Assembly: GCA_009776905.1 (NCBI GenBank)
Contig: WRMX01000004.1
Coordinates: 207-6,640, forward strand
Source of the DNA: Oscillospiraceae bacterium
GTDB lineage: Bacteria > Bacillota > Clostridia > Oscillospirales > Oscillospiraceae
DNA length: 6,434 bases
Direction of reading: 5' to 3'
Within the stretch, counting starts at the first letter, position 1, and every line of letters starts with the position of its first letter. A program made the translations under genes and the position numbers. Under the pieces are notes generated by a model. The model did no database searches. It was not told the DNA's origin and worked only from the letters and a program-made list of their open reading frames with translations. This document shows positions 1 through 6,434 of the stretch, in pieces.

Positions 1-63
1 CGCGCACGAAAGCTGATCGCGGCTATAACGATAATAATCACGCTCGCTACGGCAGCAACAGCC
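1..63 (+). other. Signal peptide coding segment (N-terminally truncated by window edge)
   Basis: In frame with the kinase, bases 1-63 encode a basic stretch (RARK), then a hydrophobic core (LIAAITIIITLA), then small residues ending in an Ala-Thr-Ala motif at residues 19-21 that could be a signal peptidase I site. An Ala/Thr/Pro-rich linker follows to about residue 42, before the first binding domain. The segment could instead stay uncleaved as an N-terminal membrane anchor. Either way it places the solute-binding domains outside the cytoplasm. Confidence 0.8.
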
Positions 64-3000
64 AAAAACCCCGCAACGCCAACAACCGCCCAAGCGGCGG
101 ACTCAACCCCCGCCGGCGCCGGCCATTTGCTCATCGCCACGCCTGACAACGGCCCCATATCTGTTGACAGGCTTATGTACCTCGCACTGAAAAGCATGGA
201 TTACAGCTCAGATTTTGTCTGTCCCGCTATCAGGGACGGCTACATATCCGCAGACGATGGAACATATGACGGAGTCATTGCGGGATACCCCGGTCTTGAC
301 AGCATTTATACAAATCTGCGAAGAGTGCCGTTCCCTCTCGAGCAAATCAACGTACGAGTATTTGTACGAGAAGGCAGCGAGCTCCGCATCGACAATTGGA
401 GCGCGCTCAATGGCCTGACCGTCGGCATACTTGAAAACCGTACATACATTGCGGAGCGAATCCCCGAAAACGCCTCGACTGTCACAAAACCCACAAACAG
501 AGCCGTGCTCGATGGCGTGATCAACGGCGAATACGATGTTGCCGTGCTGTCGGAGAGATTCCACGAATCTCTCGCCGACGGCCTCAACGTTGAAAGCGTT
601 GGGACGCTGGATCACCTCACGGAATACTTATATCTCCACAAGTCCCGCGAGGCGCTCATCCCCATAATCGTTGACGAGCTTAATACCATGCTTTCCGACG
701 GCAGCATCGACACCATCCTGCTCGACCGCCCCATTCCTGAAATCAGCACACGCAAGACGATAATCCACATCATCTCCAACAACACCGAAATTGAGCGGGA
801 AGATAAATTCAACGCAACTCTCAAAAGCCGTTTTCTGGACGACTCCAGCATTGAGTGGAAAACGATTAACCTTGATGCTACCCGCTTCCCCAGAGACCAG
901 TATAACACGACATATATTGCGCAGCTCCTTCGCTCGGACTGCATATCGCGCAATGTGGTTGCAATTATAGCATCGGGAGATCCTGCGCTGGCCTTCCTGA
1001 CGGAGTATTACTACCTCTATTTCCGTAATGTGCCGGTATTGTTCTATGGGGTGGATGAGCTTTATGGCGAAGTCATTTACGGCAACGGCGACAACTTCAC
1101 GGGCATAGTCGACGACATCGCGGCATACGACACCCTTGATGCTGCCTTGTCGTTGTTTCCTGAGACCGGCCTTGTATATGTCGTCAACGACTACACCTCA
1201 GAAGGTATCAGATATAGAGACGCGATTGAAGCTCAGCTCAAACCGCTTGAATCGCGCGTCTTGATTGACTACAACAATGATGTCAGCTGCGATATGCTGA
1301 TGATGACAATAAAAAATCTCCCCGCGAACAGCCTTGTGTTCTTCGGCTCATATTTTGTTGACGGAAATGGGCAATATTACGCGCAAGGCGAGATGAAGCG
1401 GCTGCTTGACAGAGACTGCACCGTTCCCATCATTTCGCTTTATTCGGACGAGGTCGCATATAACGCTATCGGCGGCAAATGCCTTGACTATTCCAAATAT
1501 GGCGACTCTATCGCCGATATGTTGAAATTGGTATTGTCGGGCACTGCCGCCATCGATATCCCCATTAAGCAAGCCGGTGTTTCAAACAACACATGGGCGT
1601 TTGATAAAGCCCAGCTTGATAAGTTTAAAATTAAGACTGACTCGCTGCCCGAGGGATCTGTGATTTTGAACGCCAAACCGGGCATATGGGAGACCAATCC
1701 CGAGTTCATCATAACTCTCATCATCCTGCTCATCGTCAGCTCGATCTTGGTCTTAGTCCTTGCATCTTCCAGGGCAATCGACAAAAAGCGCAGCATACAA
1801 CTGCAAAAGAGCGACAGCTTGCTTCGCGCCGTCAACTCAGCCGCCACCGTGATGCTTGCAGCCGAAGAAGGCAAAAACTTTGAAGAGTCGCTGCTGTCCG
1901 GCATGGCTTTGATGGGTCGGTGTCTGGATGTCGACCGTGTCCAGATTTGGCAGAACGAAACTATTGACGATGAGCTGTGCTTTGTGCATAAATATGAATG
2001 GCTGTCGGAAATGGGAATGGAGAAGACGCCCGTCCCGAGCGGCCTGACGTTCAAATACAGCGACACGCCGGAATGGAAAGACAAATTCATGCGCGGCGAA
2101 TATATCAACAGCCCTCTGTCCAAGCTTCCCGAGGGCGACCGGTCTTTTCTGGATGCCTATGATATCCGCTCAATAATCATCATCCCTCTTTTCATCCGCG
2201 ATGTATTCTGGGGGTTTTTCAGCATAGACGACTGCCATTTGGAACGTGTCTTCACGGAGGATGAAATCGACATTCTGCGTTCTGCAAGCCTCATGATGGC
2301 GAGCGCGATCATCCAGGATGCGATGACTCGCGACCTTCAAGACAACGCAGACGCGCTCGAGGCCGCTCTTGAAGAGTCCAAGCAGGCAAGCCTTGCGAAA
2401 TCCTCCTTCATTGCAAATATGAGCCACGAGATCAGGACTCCCATGAACAGCATCATCGGTTTTTCGGAGCTTGCAATCGATGACGACCTGAAGCCCATGA
2501 CAAAAGAATACCTCGAAAACATCATTGTCAACTCTAACTGGCTGCTTACAATTATCAACGACATACTCGACATATCAAAAATTGAAGCCGGTAAGCTGGA
2601 ATTGGAAAGCGTGCCATTCGATTTGCACGAGATTTTCTCATATTGCCAGACTCTAATGTCGCCAAAGGCCATAGAAAAAGGTCTTGTCCTGCACTTTTAT
2701 GCCGAGCCGGTCATCGGCAAGAAAATGCTTGGCGACCCCACGCGGCTGCACCAAATTTTCATCAACCTGCTCTCAAACGCCGTTAAGTTTACAAATATCG
2801 GAGCCGTTAAGCTTTCGTCATATATTTCGGAATCAACCGGCGACAGCTGCACGGTCTGCTTTGAAGTCAGGGACAGCGGCATCGGCATGTCTCCGGAACA
2901 GATCGAGGTCGTGTTCCACCCGTTCACTCAGGCAGACAGCAGCATGACTCGCAAGCATGGAGGCACGGGCCTCGGTCTGTCGATCACAAAGAACCTTATT

Positions 3001-4092
3001 GAGCTGATGGGCGGCGAGCTCAATGTCGAGAGCACTCCTAAAGTGGGCAGCAATTTCAGCTTTGCATTGACATTCAAGACTGTTGACATGCCCGAGATCA
3101 ATCCCCTGCACAGCGCGATCGCATCGATCGATAGGCCGACCTTCGATGGCGTCGTGCTTATATGCGAAGACAACCTGATGAACCAGCGTGTCATCCATGA
3201 GCATCTTCTTCGCGTCGGGCTCAAGGTTGAGGTTGCCGAAAACGGTAAAGAAGGCATCGAGATGGTCAGCAACAGGATCAAGGCGGGGAAAAAGCCATAT
3301 GACCTGATCTTCATGGATATCCACATGCCTGTCATGGATGGGCTGGAAGCGACTCCGAAGATCATGGAGCTCGGCACGGGGACATCGATCATCGCGATGA
3401 CAGCAAATATTATGGCGGACGATCTCAACGTCTACAAATCAGCCGGCATGGTCGACTGCATCGCAAAACCGTTCACTTCACAGGAACTCTGGCGCTGTTT
3501 GCTGAAACACCTGTCACCGATAGATAAAAACGCCTCCGCGGCCATGTCCGTGGAGGAGGATGAGGACTTGCATCAACGTCTTATGATCGATTTCGTTGAT
3601 GATAACCGCAACCGCTTCATCGACATCAGCATCGCATTATGCTCCGGCGACATCAAGGTCGCGCACAGACTAGCCCACAGCCTCAAAAATAACGCCGGAT
3701 TGCTGGACATACAGGGATTAGCCAATGCAGCAGCAGAAGTGGAAGCCGCGCTGAAGGATGGCGAACATAACGTATCCGAAGAGCAGCTTGCAAGGCTGGA
3801 AAGCGAGTTGAACGCGGCCATAAAAAACCTCGAAGTTCTGTTGCCGCCGAGCGCGCGCGCAGAATATGCCAACACGCGCGTTGTCTACTACAGCGCAAAA
3901 AAATCGCTCGAGCTTCTGAGATCATTAGAGCCGTTGTTGAAGAGCGGAAACTATGATTGTCTCAACTATATAGGCGACCTTCGTTCCGTACAAGGGAGCG
4001 AAGAGCTTATCCACCATATGGAAGAATTTGAGTTCAGGCCTTATGCGCTTGACGCGCTTTACACAATAAAACAAAAACTGGAGGCAGAATGA
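1..4092 (+). CDS. Membrane hybrid sensor histidine kinase with two tandem solute-binding domains, GAF, HisKA, HATPase, receiver and HPt (5' partial)
   Basis: Numbering is for the 1363 visible residues. The frame is open back to base 1, so the start lies upstream; the TTG at 127 is internal. Residues 1-21 look like a signal peptide. An SBP_bac_3-like domain spans about 43-240 (ISVDRL, DGVIAGYPGLDSIY, LNGLTVGI). An ABC_sub_bind-like domain spans about 252-560 and ends with that family's typical FDKAQLDKFKI and LPEGSVILN motifs. A transmembrane helix lies at 569-590. Cytoplasmic parts follow: GAF about 606-775; helical linker; HisKA with His809 in SHEIRTPMN; HATPase with N box Asn926, G1 Asp958-Gly962 and G2 GGTGLGL near 987-993; receiver with acidic pair Glu1056/Asp1057, phosphoacceptor Asp1106, Thr1134 and Lys1156; HPt with His1226 in AHSLKNNAG, where Asn replaces the usual Gly after LK. 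Residues 1282-1363 form an extra tail. All catalytic residues expected of an active phosphorelay kinase are present. Known for the family: ligand binding outside the cell controls autophosphorylation. The ligand cannot be deduced. Confidence 0.95.
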   Translation, partial: RARKLIAAITIIITLATAATAKNPATPTTAQAADSTPAGAGHLLIATPDNGPISVDRLMYLALKSMDYSSDFVCPAIRDGYISADDGTYDGVIAGYPGLDSIYTNLRRVPFPLEQINVRVFVREGSELRIDNWSALNGLTVGILENRTYIAERIPENASTVTKPTNRAVLDGVINGEYDVAVLSERFHESLADGLNVESVGTLDHLTEYLYLHKSREALIPIIVDELNTMLSDGSIDTILLDRPIPEISTRKTIIHIISNNTEIEREDKFNATLKSRFLDDSSIEWKTINLDATRFPRDQYNTTYIAQLLRSDCISRNVVAIIASGDPALAFLTEYYYLYFRNVPVLFYGVDELYGEVIYGNGDNFTGIVDDIAAYDTLDAALSLFPETGLVYVVNDYTSEGIRYRDAIEAQLKPLESRVLIDYNNDVSCDMLMMTIKNLPANSLVFFGSYFVDGNGQYYAQGEMKRLLDRDCTVPIISLYSDEVAYNAIGGKCLDYSKYGDSIADMLKLVLSGTAAIDIPIKQAGVSNNTWAFDKAQLDKFKIKTDSLPEGSVILNAKPGIWETNPEFIITLIILLIVSSILVLVLASSRAIDKKRSIQLQKSDSLLRAVNSAATVMLAAEEGKNFEESLLSGMALMGRCLDVDRVQIWQNETIDDELCFVHKYEWLSEMGMEKTPVPSGLTFKYSDTPEWKDKFMRGEYINSPLSKLPEGDRSFLDAYDIRSIIIIPLFIRDVFWGFFSIDDCHLERVFTEDEIDILRSASLMMASAIIQDAMTRDLQDNADALEAALEESKQASLAKSSFIANMSHEIRTPMNSIIGFSELAIDDDLKPMTKEYLENIIVNSNWLLTIINDILDISKIEAGKLELESVPFDLHEIFSYCQTLMSPKAIEKGLVLHFYAEPVIGKKMLGDPTRLHQIFINLLSNAVKFTNIGAVKLSSYISESTGDSCTVCFEVRDSGIGMSPEQIEVVFHPFTQADSSMTRKHGGTGLGLSITKNLIELMGGELNVESTPKVGSNFSFALTFKTVDMPEINPLHSAIASIDRPTFDGVVLICEDNLMNQRVIHEHLLRVGLKVEVAENGKEGIEMVSNRIKAGKKPYDLIFMDIHMPVMDGLEATPKIMELGTGTSIIAMTANIMADDLNVYKSAGMVDCIAKPFTSQELWRCLLKHLSPIDKNASAAMSVEEDEDLHQRLMIDFVDDNRNRFIDISIALCSGDIKVAHRLAHSLKNNAGLLDIQGLANAAAEVEAALKDGEHNVSEEQLARLESELNAAIKNLEVLLPPSARAEYANTRVVYYSAKKSLELLRSLEPLLKSGNYDCLNYIGDLRSVQGSEELIHHMEEFEFRPYALDALYTIKQKLEAE
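4080..4084 (+). promoter_or_regulatory. Ribosome binding site of the receiver gene, inside the kinase 3' end
   Basis: GGAGG sits inside the last codons of the kinase. Two consecutive ATG codons follow, at 4089 and 4092. The spacer is 4 nt to the first and 7 nt to the second, so the second is the better-placed start. Confidence 0.75.
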
Positions 4093-4481
4093 TGGAACAA
4101 CCCGTTAAACGCAGCATCCTCATTATCGACGACGAAAAGCCTAACCTTAACGTACTTGGCCATACCCTTCGCCAGGAATATACCGTCTACACGGCTCGTG
4201 ACGGCAAAACGGGGCTTGAAATTGCAAATGAGTATTTGCCCGACCTTGTTTTGCTGGATATTATCATGCCTGAAATGGACGGATATGAAGTCCTGACGAA
4301 ACTGAAGGAGTCTGACAAAACAAAAGACATCCCCGTCGTGTTCATCACAGGCCTTGTCAGCAGCGAGAGCGTGCAAAAAGGCATGTCGATGGGTGCTGCA
4401 GATTATATTTTTAAACCGTTCAGCGCGTCGAACATCAAAGAGAAAGTCGAAGGGCAGCTTCGAAGCTCCTCCGACAAATGA
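4092..4481 (+). CDS. Single-domain response regulator (CheY/Spo0F-type receiver)
   Basis: The 129-residue protein is essentially one receiver domain. Counting from the ATG at 4092, it has the acidic pair Asp13/Asp14 in ILIIDDE, the phosphoacceptor Asp56 in LVLLDIIMPEMDGYE, the switch Thr86 in VVFITG and the conserved Lys108 in YIFKPF. The length leaves no room for a DNA-binding or enzymatic output domain. Free receivers of this type act as phosphate shuttles, phosphate sinks or protein-binding switches. Its start overlaps the kinase stop (TGATG for the 4092 start, or ATGA if the ATG at 4089 is used, which adds one Met), implying translational coupling. The natural donors are the HPt domain of the upstream kinase and possibly the downstream kinase; this is inferred from position only. 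Confidence 0.95.
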   Translation: MEQPVKRSILIIDDEKPNLNVLGHTLRQEYTVYTARDGKTGLEIANEYLPDLVLLDIIMPEMDGYEVLTKLKESDKTKDIPVVFITGLVSSESVQKGMSMGAADYIFKPFSASNIKEKVEGQLRSSSDK

Positions 4482-4486
4482 ACGGT

Positions 4487-4491
4487 AAGGG
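4487..4491 (+). promoter_or_regulatory. Probable ribosome binding site of the downstream PAS-GAF-PAS kinase
   Basis: AAGGG lies 6 nt before the ATG at 4498, in the 16-nt gap after the receiver stop. It favours 4498 as the start. A rival ATG at 4564 has only GAGG at 4549-4552 with an 11-nt spacer. Confidence 0.55.
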
Positions 4492-4497
4492 TACAAC

Positions 4498-6434
4498 ATG
4501 GATAACCGGGAATCCGGGAAGCATGATTCCCCGGCCTCCCGGGGTATTGAGGTATTTATTCATATGTCGATTCGTCTGAAAAATTTTCTATCAGGCTTCA
4601 CCGCAAGGAGATTTAAGGAATCCGATACGCAAAGCGAAACCATTGAAATGGTCAACGAACGCATACAGACACTACTGGATGCCACCCCCCTCGCATGCCG
4701 TTTATGGGACAGGAATTTCAATATGATTGGGTTCAACAAGGAGTCGCTCAGGCTTTTCAATGTCAATGATGAGCAGGCCTTTGCCGATAGATATTTTGAT
4801 TTGTCTCCCAAACACCAGCCGGACGGGACGAACTCAAAAGATAAAGCGAAGGAGCTAATATCAAGAGCTTTCGACGGAGAGCATGTCAAGGTCGAATGGC
4901 TGCACAGGACGATGGACGGCGTCTTGTTCCCGTCGGAAATCACGCTGATCCGCGTTCCATACGGAGGCGATTACGCTGTTGCGGGGTATACTCGCGATTT
5001 GCGTGAACAGAAGAAAATGCTTGCGGAGATTGAAAAACGCGGCGTGCTATTAAGCATTGGCAATCGGACGGCCGAAACGCTGCTGACTGTCGAGAATGAA
5101 TTAAACATTGATGAGTCTCTGTTGAAAAGCATGGAAATAGTCGGCATATCAACAGAAGCGGATCGTGTGCAGATATGGCAAAACACGACGCGCGACGGCG
5201 AGCTGGGATTTATTCATGTATATGAATGGCTCAGCGAATATGGCCGAAAATGCGGGCCTGTTCCTATAGGCCTCTACTATTCTTTCAGCGACACTCCGCA
5301 GTGGGACAAGCTCTTCATCGGAGGCGAACACATCAACGGGCCTGTCTCAACGCTGCCGCAAGGCGACCGCGAGTTTTTGAGTTCCTTCGGCATGAAGTCG
5401 ATAGTAATGCTCCCCTTGTTCATCCAAGACACTTTCTGGGGCATTTTCACGCTTGACGACTGCCGCAGGGAGCGGGTGTTCTCGGAGGATGAGATACGCA
5501 TGATGCGCGCCGTGAGCCTCATGATGGCAAATGCGATCAATCGAAGCGTACAGGCGGAAAAGCTCCGCGAAGCGCATGAGCGCGCGAGGGTACTGCTGGA
5601 TGCGACCCCTTTCGGCGCAAACCTATGGAACGAGGATTGCAAGATTTTCGACTGCAATGAAGAATCGGTGAAATTATTCGGGCTCTCGAGCAAGGAAGAA
5701 TACCTGGAACGGTTTTATGATCTGTCCCCCGAATTCCAGCCTGACGGAGAGTCCTCATATGAAAAAAGCATATCTCACATTCGCATTGCGTTTGAGCAAG
5801 GCAGATGCGAATGCGAATGGATGCACAGGCTGCCTGATGGGACGCCGCTCCCTGCGGAAGCGATACTCGTCAGGGTTCCATATGGCGATGGCTATGCTGT
5901 CGCAGGATATACCCGCGACTTGCGCGAACATAAAAAAATGATGCGCGAAATCGAGGAGCGGGATGAGTTGCTCAGCACTGTCAATAAAAAGCTGGAGGAA
6001 GCTCTCGATGCCGCCACAAAAGCAAACCGCGCTAAGAGCGACTTTCTTGCAAATATGAGCCATGAGATGCGCACTCCATTAAACGCTGTGATCGGCCTAT
6101 CAGGGCTCAGCCTCGATGCGGGCAAGCTATCAGGCGACGATCAATCAAATATCGAGAAGGTTTACAACTCCGGCACGACTTTGCTGAACCTTGTCAATGA
6201 CATCCTTGATATCTCAAAGATTGAGGCCGGAATGCTGGAGTTAAACGAGATCGATTATGACGTGCCCAGCATGATCAACGATACCATCACTCAGAACATT
6301 CTGCGTATCGGCGACAAACCGATCCGTTTTATCTTAAGCATCAGCGACGACATGCCAAGGCGGCTGCATGGCGACGATCTGAGAATTAAGCAAATCATCA
6401 ACAATCTGCTCTCAAATGCCATTAAATACACTGA
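4498..6434 (+). CDS. Soluble PAS-GAF-PAS sensor histidine kinase (3' partial)
   Basis: The frame stays open to the window end, giving 645 complete codons and no stop. No signal peptide or hydrophobic helix is seen, so the protein is probably cytoplasmic. From the ATG at 4498: a polar 55-residue leader; PAS1 about 55-170 (LLDATP to VAGYTRDLRE); GAF about 183-350 (DRVQIWQN, SFSDTPQW, DDCRRERVFSEDE); PAS2 about 362-478; a helical linker about 480-515; HisKA with phosphoacceptor His522 in SHEMRTPLN; then the HATPase start with the N box at about 629-645 (INNLLSNAIKYT, Asn640). The ATP-lid G1/G2 boxes and any receiver or HPt domain lie beyond the window, so kinase competence cannot be confirmed. 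The GAF closely resembles that of the upstream membrane kinase. With a 16-nt gap after the receiver gene, it probably shares that operon. PAS/GAF ligands are not predictable here. The start at 4564 would remove 22 unremarkable residues and cannot be excluded. Confidence 0.93.
   Translation, partial: MDNRESGKHDSPASRGIEVFIHMSIRLKNFLSGFTARRFKESDTQSETIEMVNERIQTLLDATPLACRLWDRNFNMIGFNKESLRLFNVNDEQAFADRYFDLSPKHQPDGTNSKDKAKELISRAFDGEHVKVEWLHRTMDGVLFPSEITLIRVPYGGDYAVAGYTRDLREQKKMLAEIEKRGVLLSIGNRTAETLLTVENELNIDESLLKSMEIVGISTEADRVQIWQNTTRDGELGFIHVYEWLSEYGRKCGPVPIGLYYSFSDTPQWDKLFIGGEHINGPVSTLPQGDREFLSSFGMKSIVMLPLFIQDTFWGIFTLDDCRRERVFSEDEIRMMRAVSLMMANAINRSVQAEKLREAHERARVLLDATPFGANLWNEDCKIFDCNEESVKLFGLSSKEEYLERFYDLSPEFQPDGESSYEKSISHIRIAFEQGRCECEWMHRLPDGTPLPAEAILVRVPYGDGYAVAGYTRDLREHKKMMREIEERDELLSTVNKKLEEALDAATKANRAKSDFLANMSHEMRTPLNAVIGLSGLSLDAGKLSGDDQSNIEKVYNSGTTLLNLVNDILDISKIEAGMLELNEIDYDVPSMINDTITQNILRIGDKPIRFILSISDDMPRRLHGDDLRIKQIINNLLSNAIKYT
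4506..4544 (+). other. GC-rich segment with two mutually exclusive hairpins at the 5' end of the second kinase gene
   Basis: Hairpin A pairs 4506-4514 (CCGGGAATC) with 4525-4534 (GATTCCCCGG): 9 base pairs, one bulged C and a 10-base loop. Hairpin B pairs 4529-4534 (CCCCGG) with 4539-4544 (CCGGGG) around the tetraloop CCTC. Both use bases 4529-4534, so they cannot form together. CCGGG also recurs at 4506 and 4514. No T-run follows, which argues against a factor-independent terminator. The segment lies within codons 3-16 if translation starts at 4498, or in the leader if it starts at 4564. A regulatory role is inference. Confidence 0.4.
4672..5019 (+). repeat. PAS domain copy 1 of an internal protein-level duplication
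   Basis: Encodes residues 59-174 of the second kinase. It aligns without gaps to residues 366-481 (bases 5593-5940) with 56 of 116 positions identical by hand count. Both copies begin LLDATP and end with YAVAGYTRDLRE and KKM. The match is diverged at DNA level, so this is an old duplication and not a recent tandem repeat. Confidence 0.8.
5593..5940 (+). repeat. PAS domain copy 2 of an internal protein-level duplication
   Basis: Encodes residues 366-481 of the second kinase, the partner of the copy at 4672-5019 on the other side of the GAF domain. It differs by carrying four cysteines (381, 386, 437, 439) where copy 1 has Phe, Phe, Val and Val. Copy 1 has one cysteine of its own, at residue 67. 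Confidence 0.8.

Noticed and set aside
127..129. TTG codon as the start of the first kinase
   Set aside because: The frame is open upstream and encodes a signal peptide needed to export the solute-binding domains. There is no convincing ribosome site just before 127.
1488..2123. 211-codon open frame on the minus strand
   Set aside because: It is antisense to the transmembrane and GAF part of a clearly conserved kinase and shows no recognisable domain, so I read it as a shadow.
2833..3428. Overlapping minus-strand open frames of 163 and 166 codons
   Set aside because: They lie opposite the HATPase and receiver domains, whose motifs fix the plus-strand reading, and they show no family features of their own.
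4059..4499. 146-codon minus-strand open frame covering the receiver gene
   Set aside because: The plus-strand receiver has every conserved catalytic residue. The reverse frame is a complement of it with no recognised domain.
4529..4560. Factor-independent terminator between the receiver and the second kinase
   Set aside because: The CCCCGG/CCGGGG stem is only 6 pairs and is followed by mixed sequence, not a T-run. It may also lie inside the coding region.
5717..5941. 74-codon plus-strand open frame inside the second kinase
   Set aside because: It is out of frame with the PAS2 coding sequence, which is supported by its match to PAS1.

Overview
The window holds one tightly packed, entirely plus-strand signal-transduction cluster of three genes. 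Two are very large sensor histidine kinases, and a small free-standing response regulator lies between them. Both outer genes run off the window: the first lacks its extreme N-terminus and the last lacks its C-terminus. I see no RNA gene, mobile element, CRISPR array, factor-independent terminator or complete promoter. There is no gene-free stretch over 300 bases; the longest non-coding gap is 16 bases.

Layout. (1) 1-4092: a membrane-anchored hybrid kinase with a signal peptide, two tandem extracytoplasmic solute-binding domains from different families, one transmembrane helix, GAF, HisKA, HATPase, receiver and HPt domains, and a conserved-looking C-terminal tail. (2) 4092-4481: a single-domain CheY/Spo0F-type receiver, translationally overlapped with gene 1. 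(3) 4498 to the window end: a soluble PAS-GAF-PAS-HisKA-HATPase kinase, cut off just after the N box. The compact spacing (overlap of 1-4 nt, then 16 nt) indicates one operon.

How the genes may work together (inference). The membrane kinase would sense one or two small ligands outside the cell and autophosphorylate on His809. It would pass phosphate to its own receiver (Asp1106) and HPt (His1226), and from there to the free receiver. The soluble kinase carries a GAF domain about 59% identical to that of the membrane kinase, flanked by two PAS copies about 48% identical to each other. It looks like a cytosolic paralogous arm feeding the same relay. No DNA-binding, GGDEF/EAL or other output domain is visible, so the final target is either outside the window or supplied elsewhere in the genome.

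Organism. This is a bacterium of roughly balanced GC. The architecture (ABC_sub_bind or SBP_bac_3 sensor modules, this GAF/PAS type, hybrid kinase with HPt tail) recalls multi-sensor kinases of anaerobic lineages such as Clostridia or Synergistota. That is an impression from family resemblance, not a proven placement.
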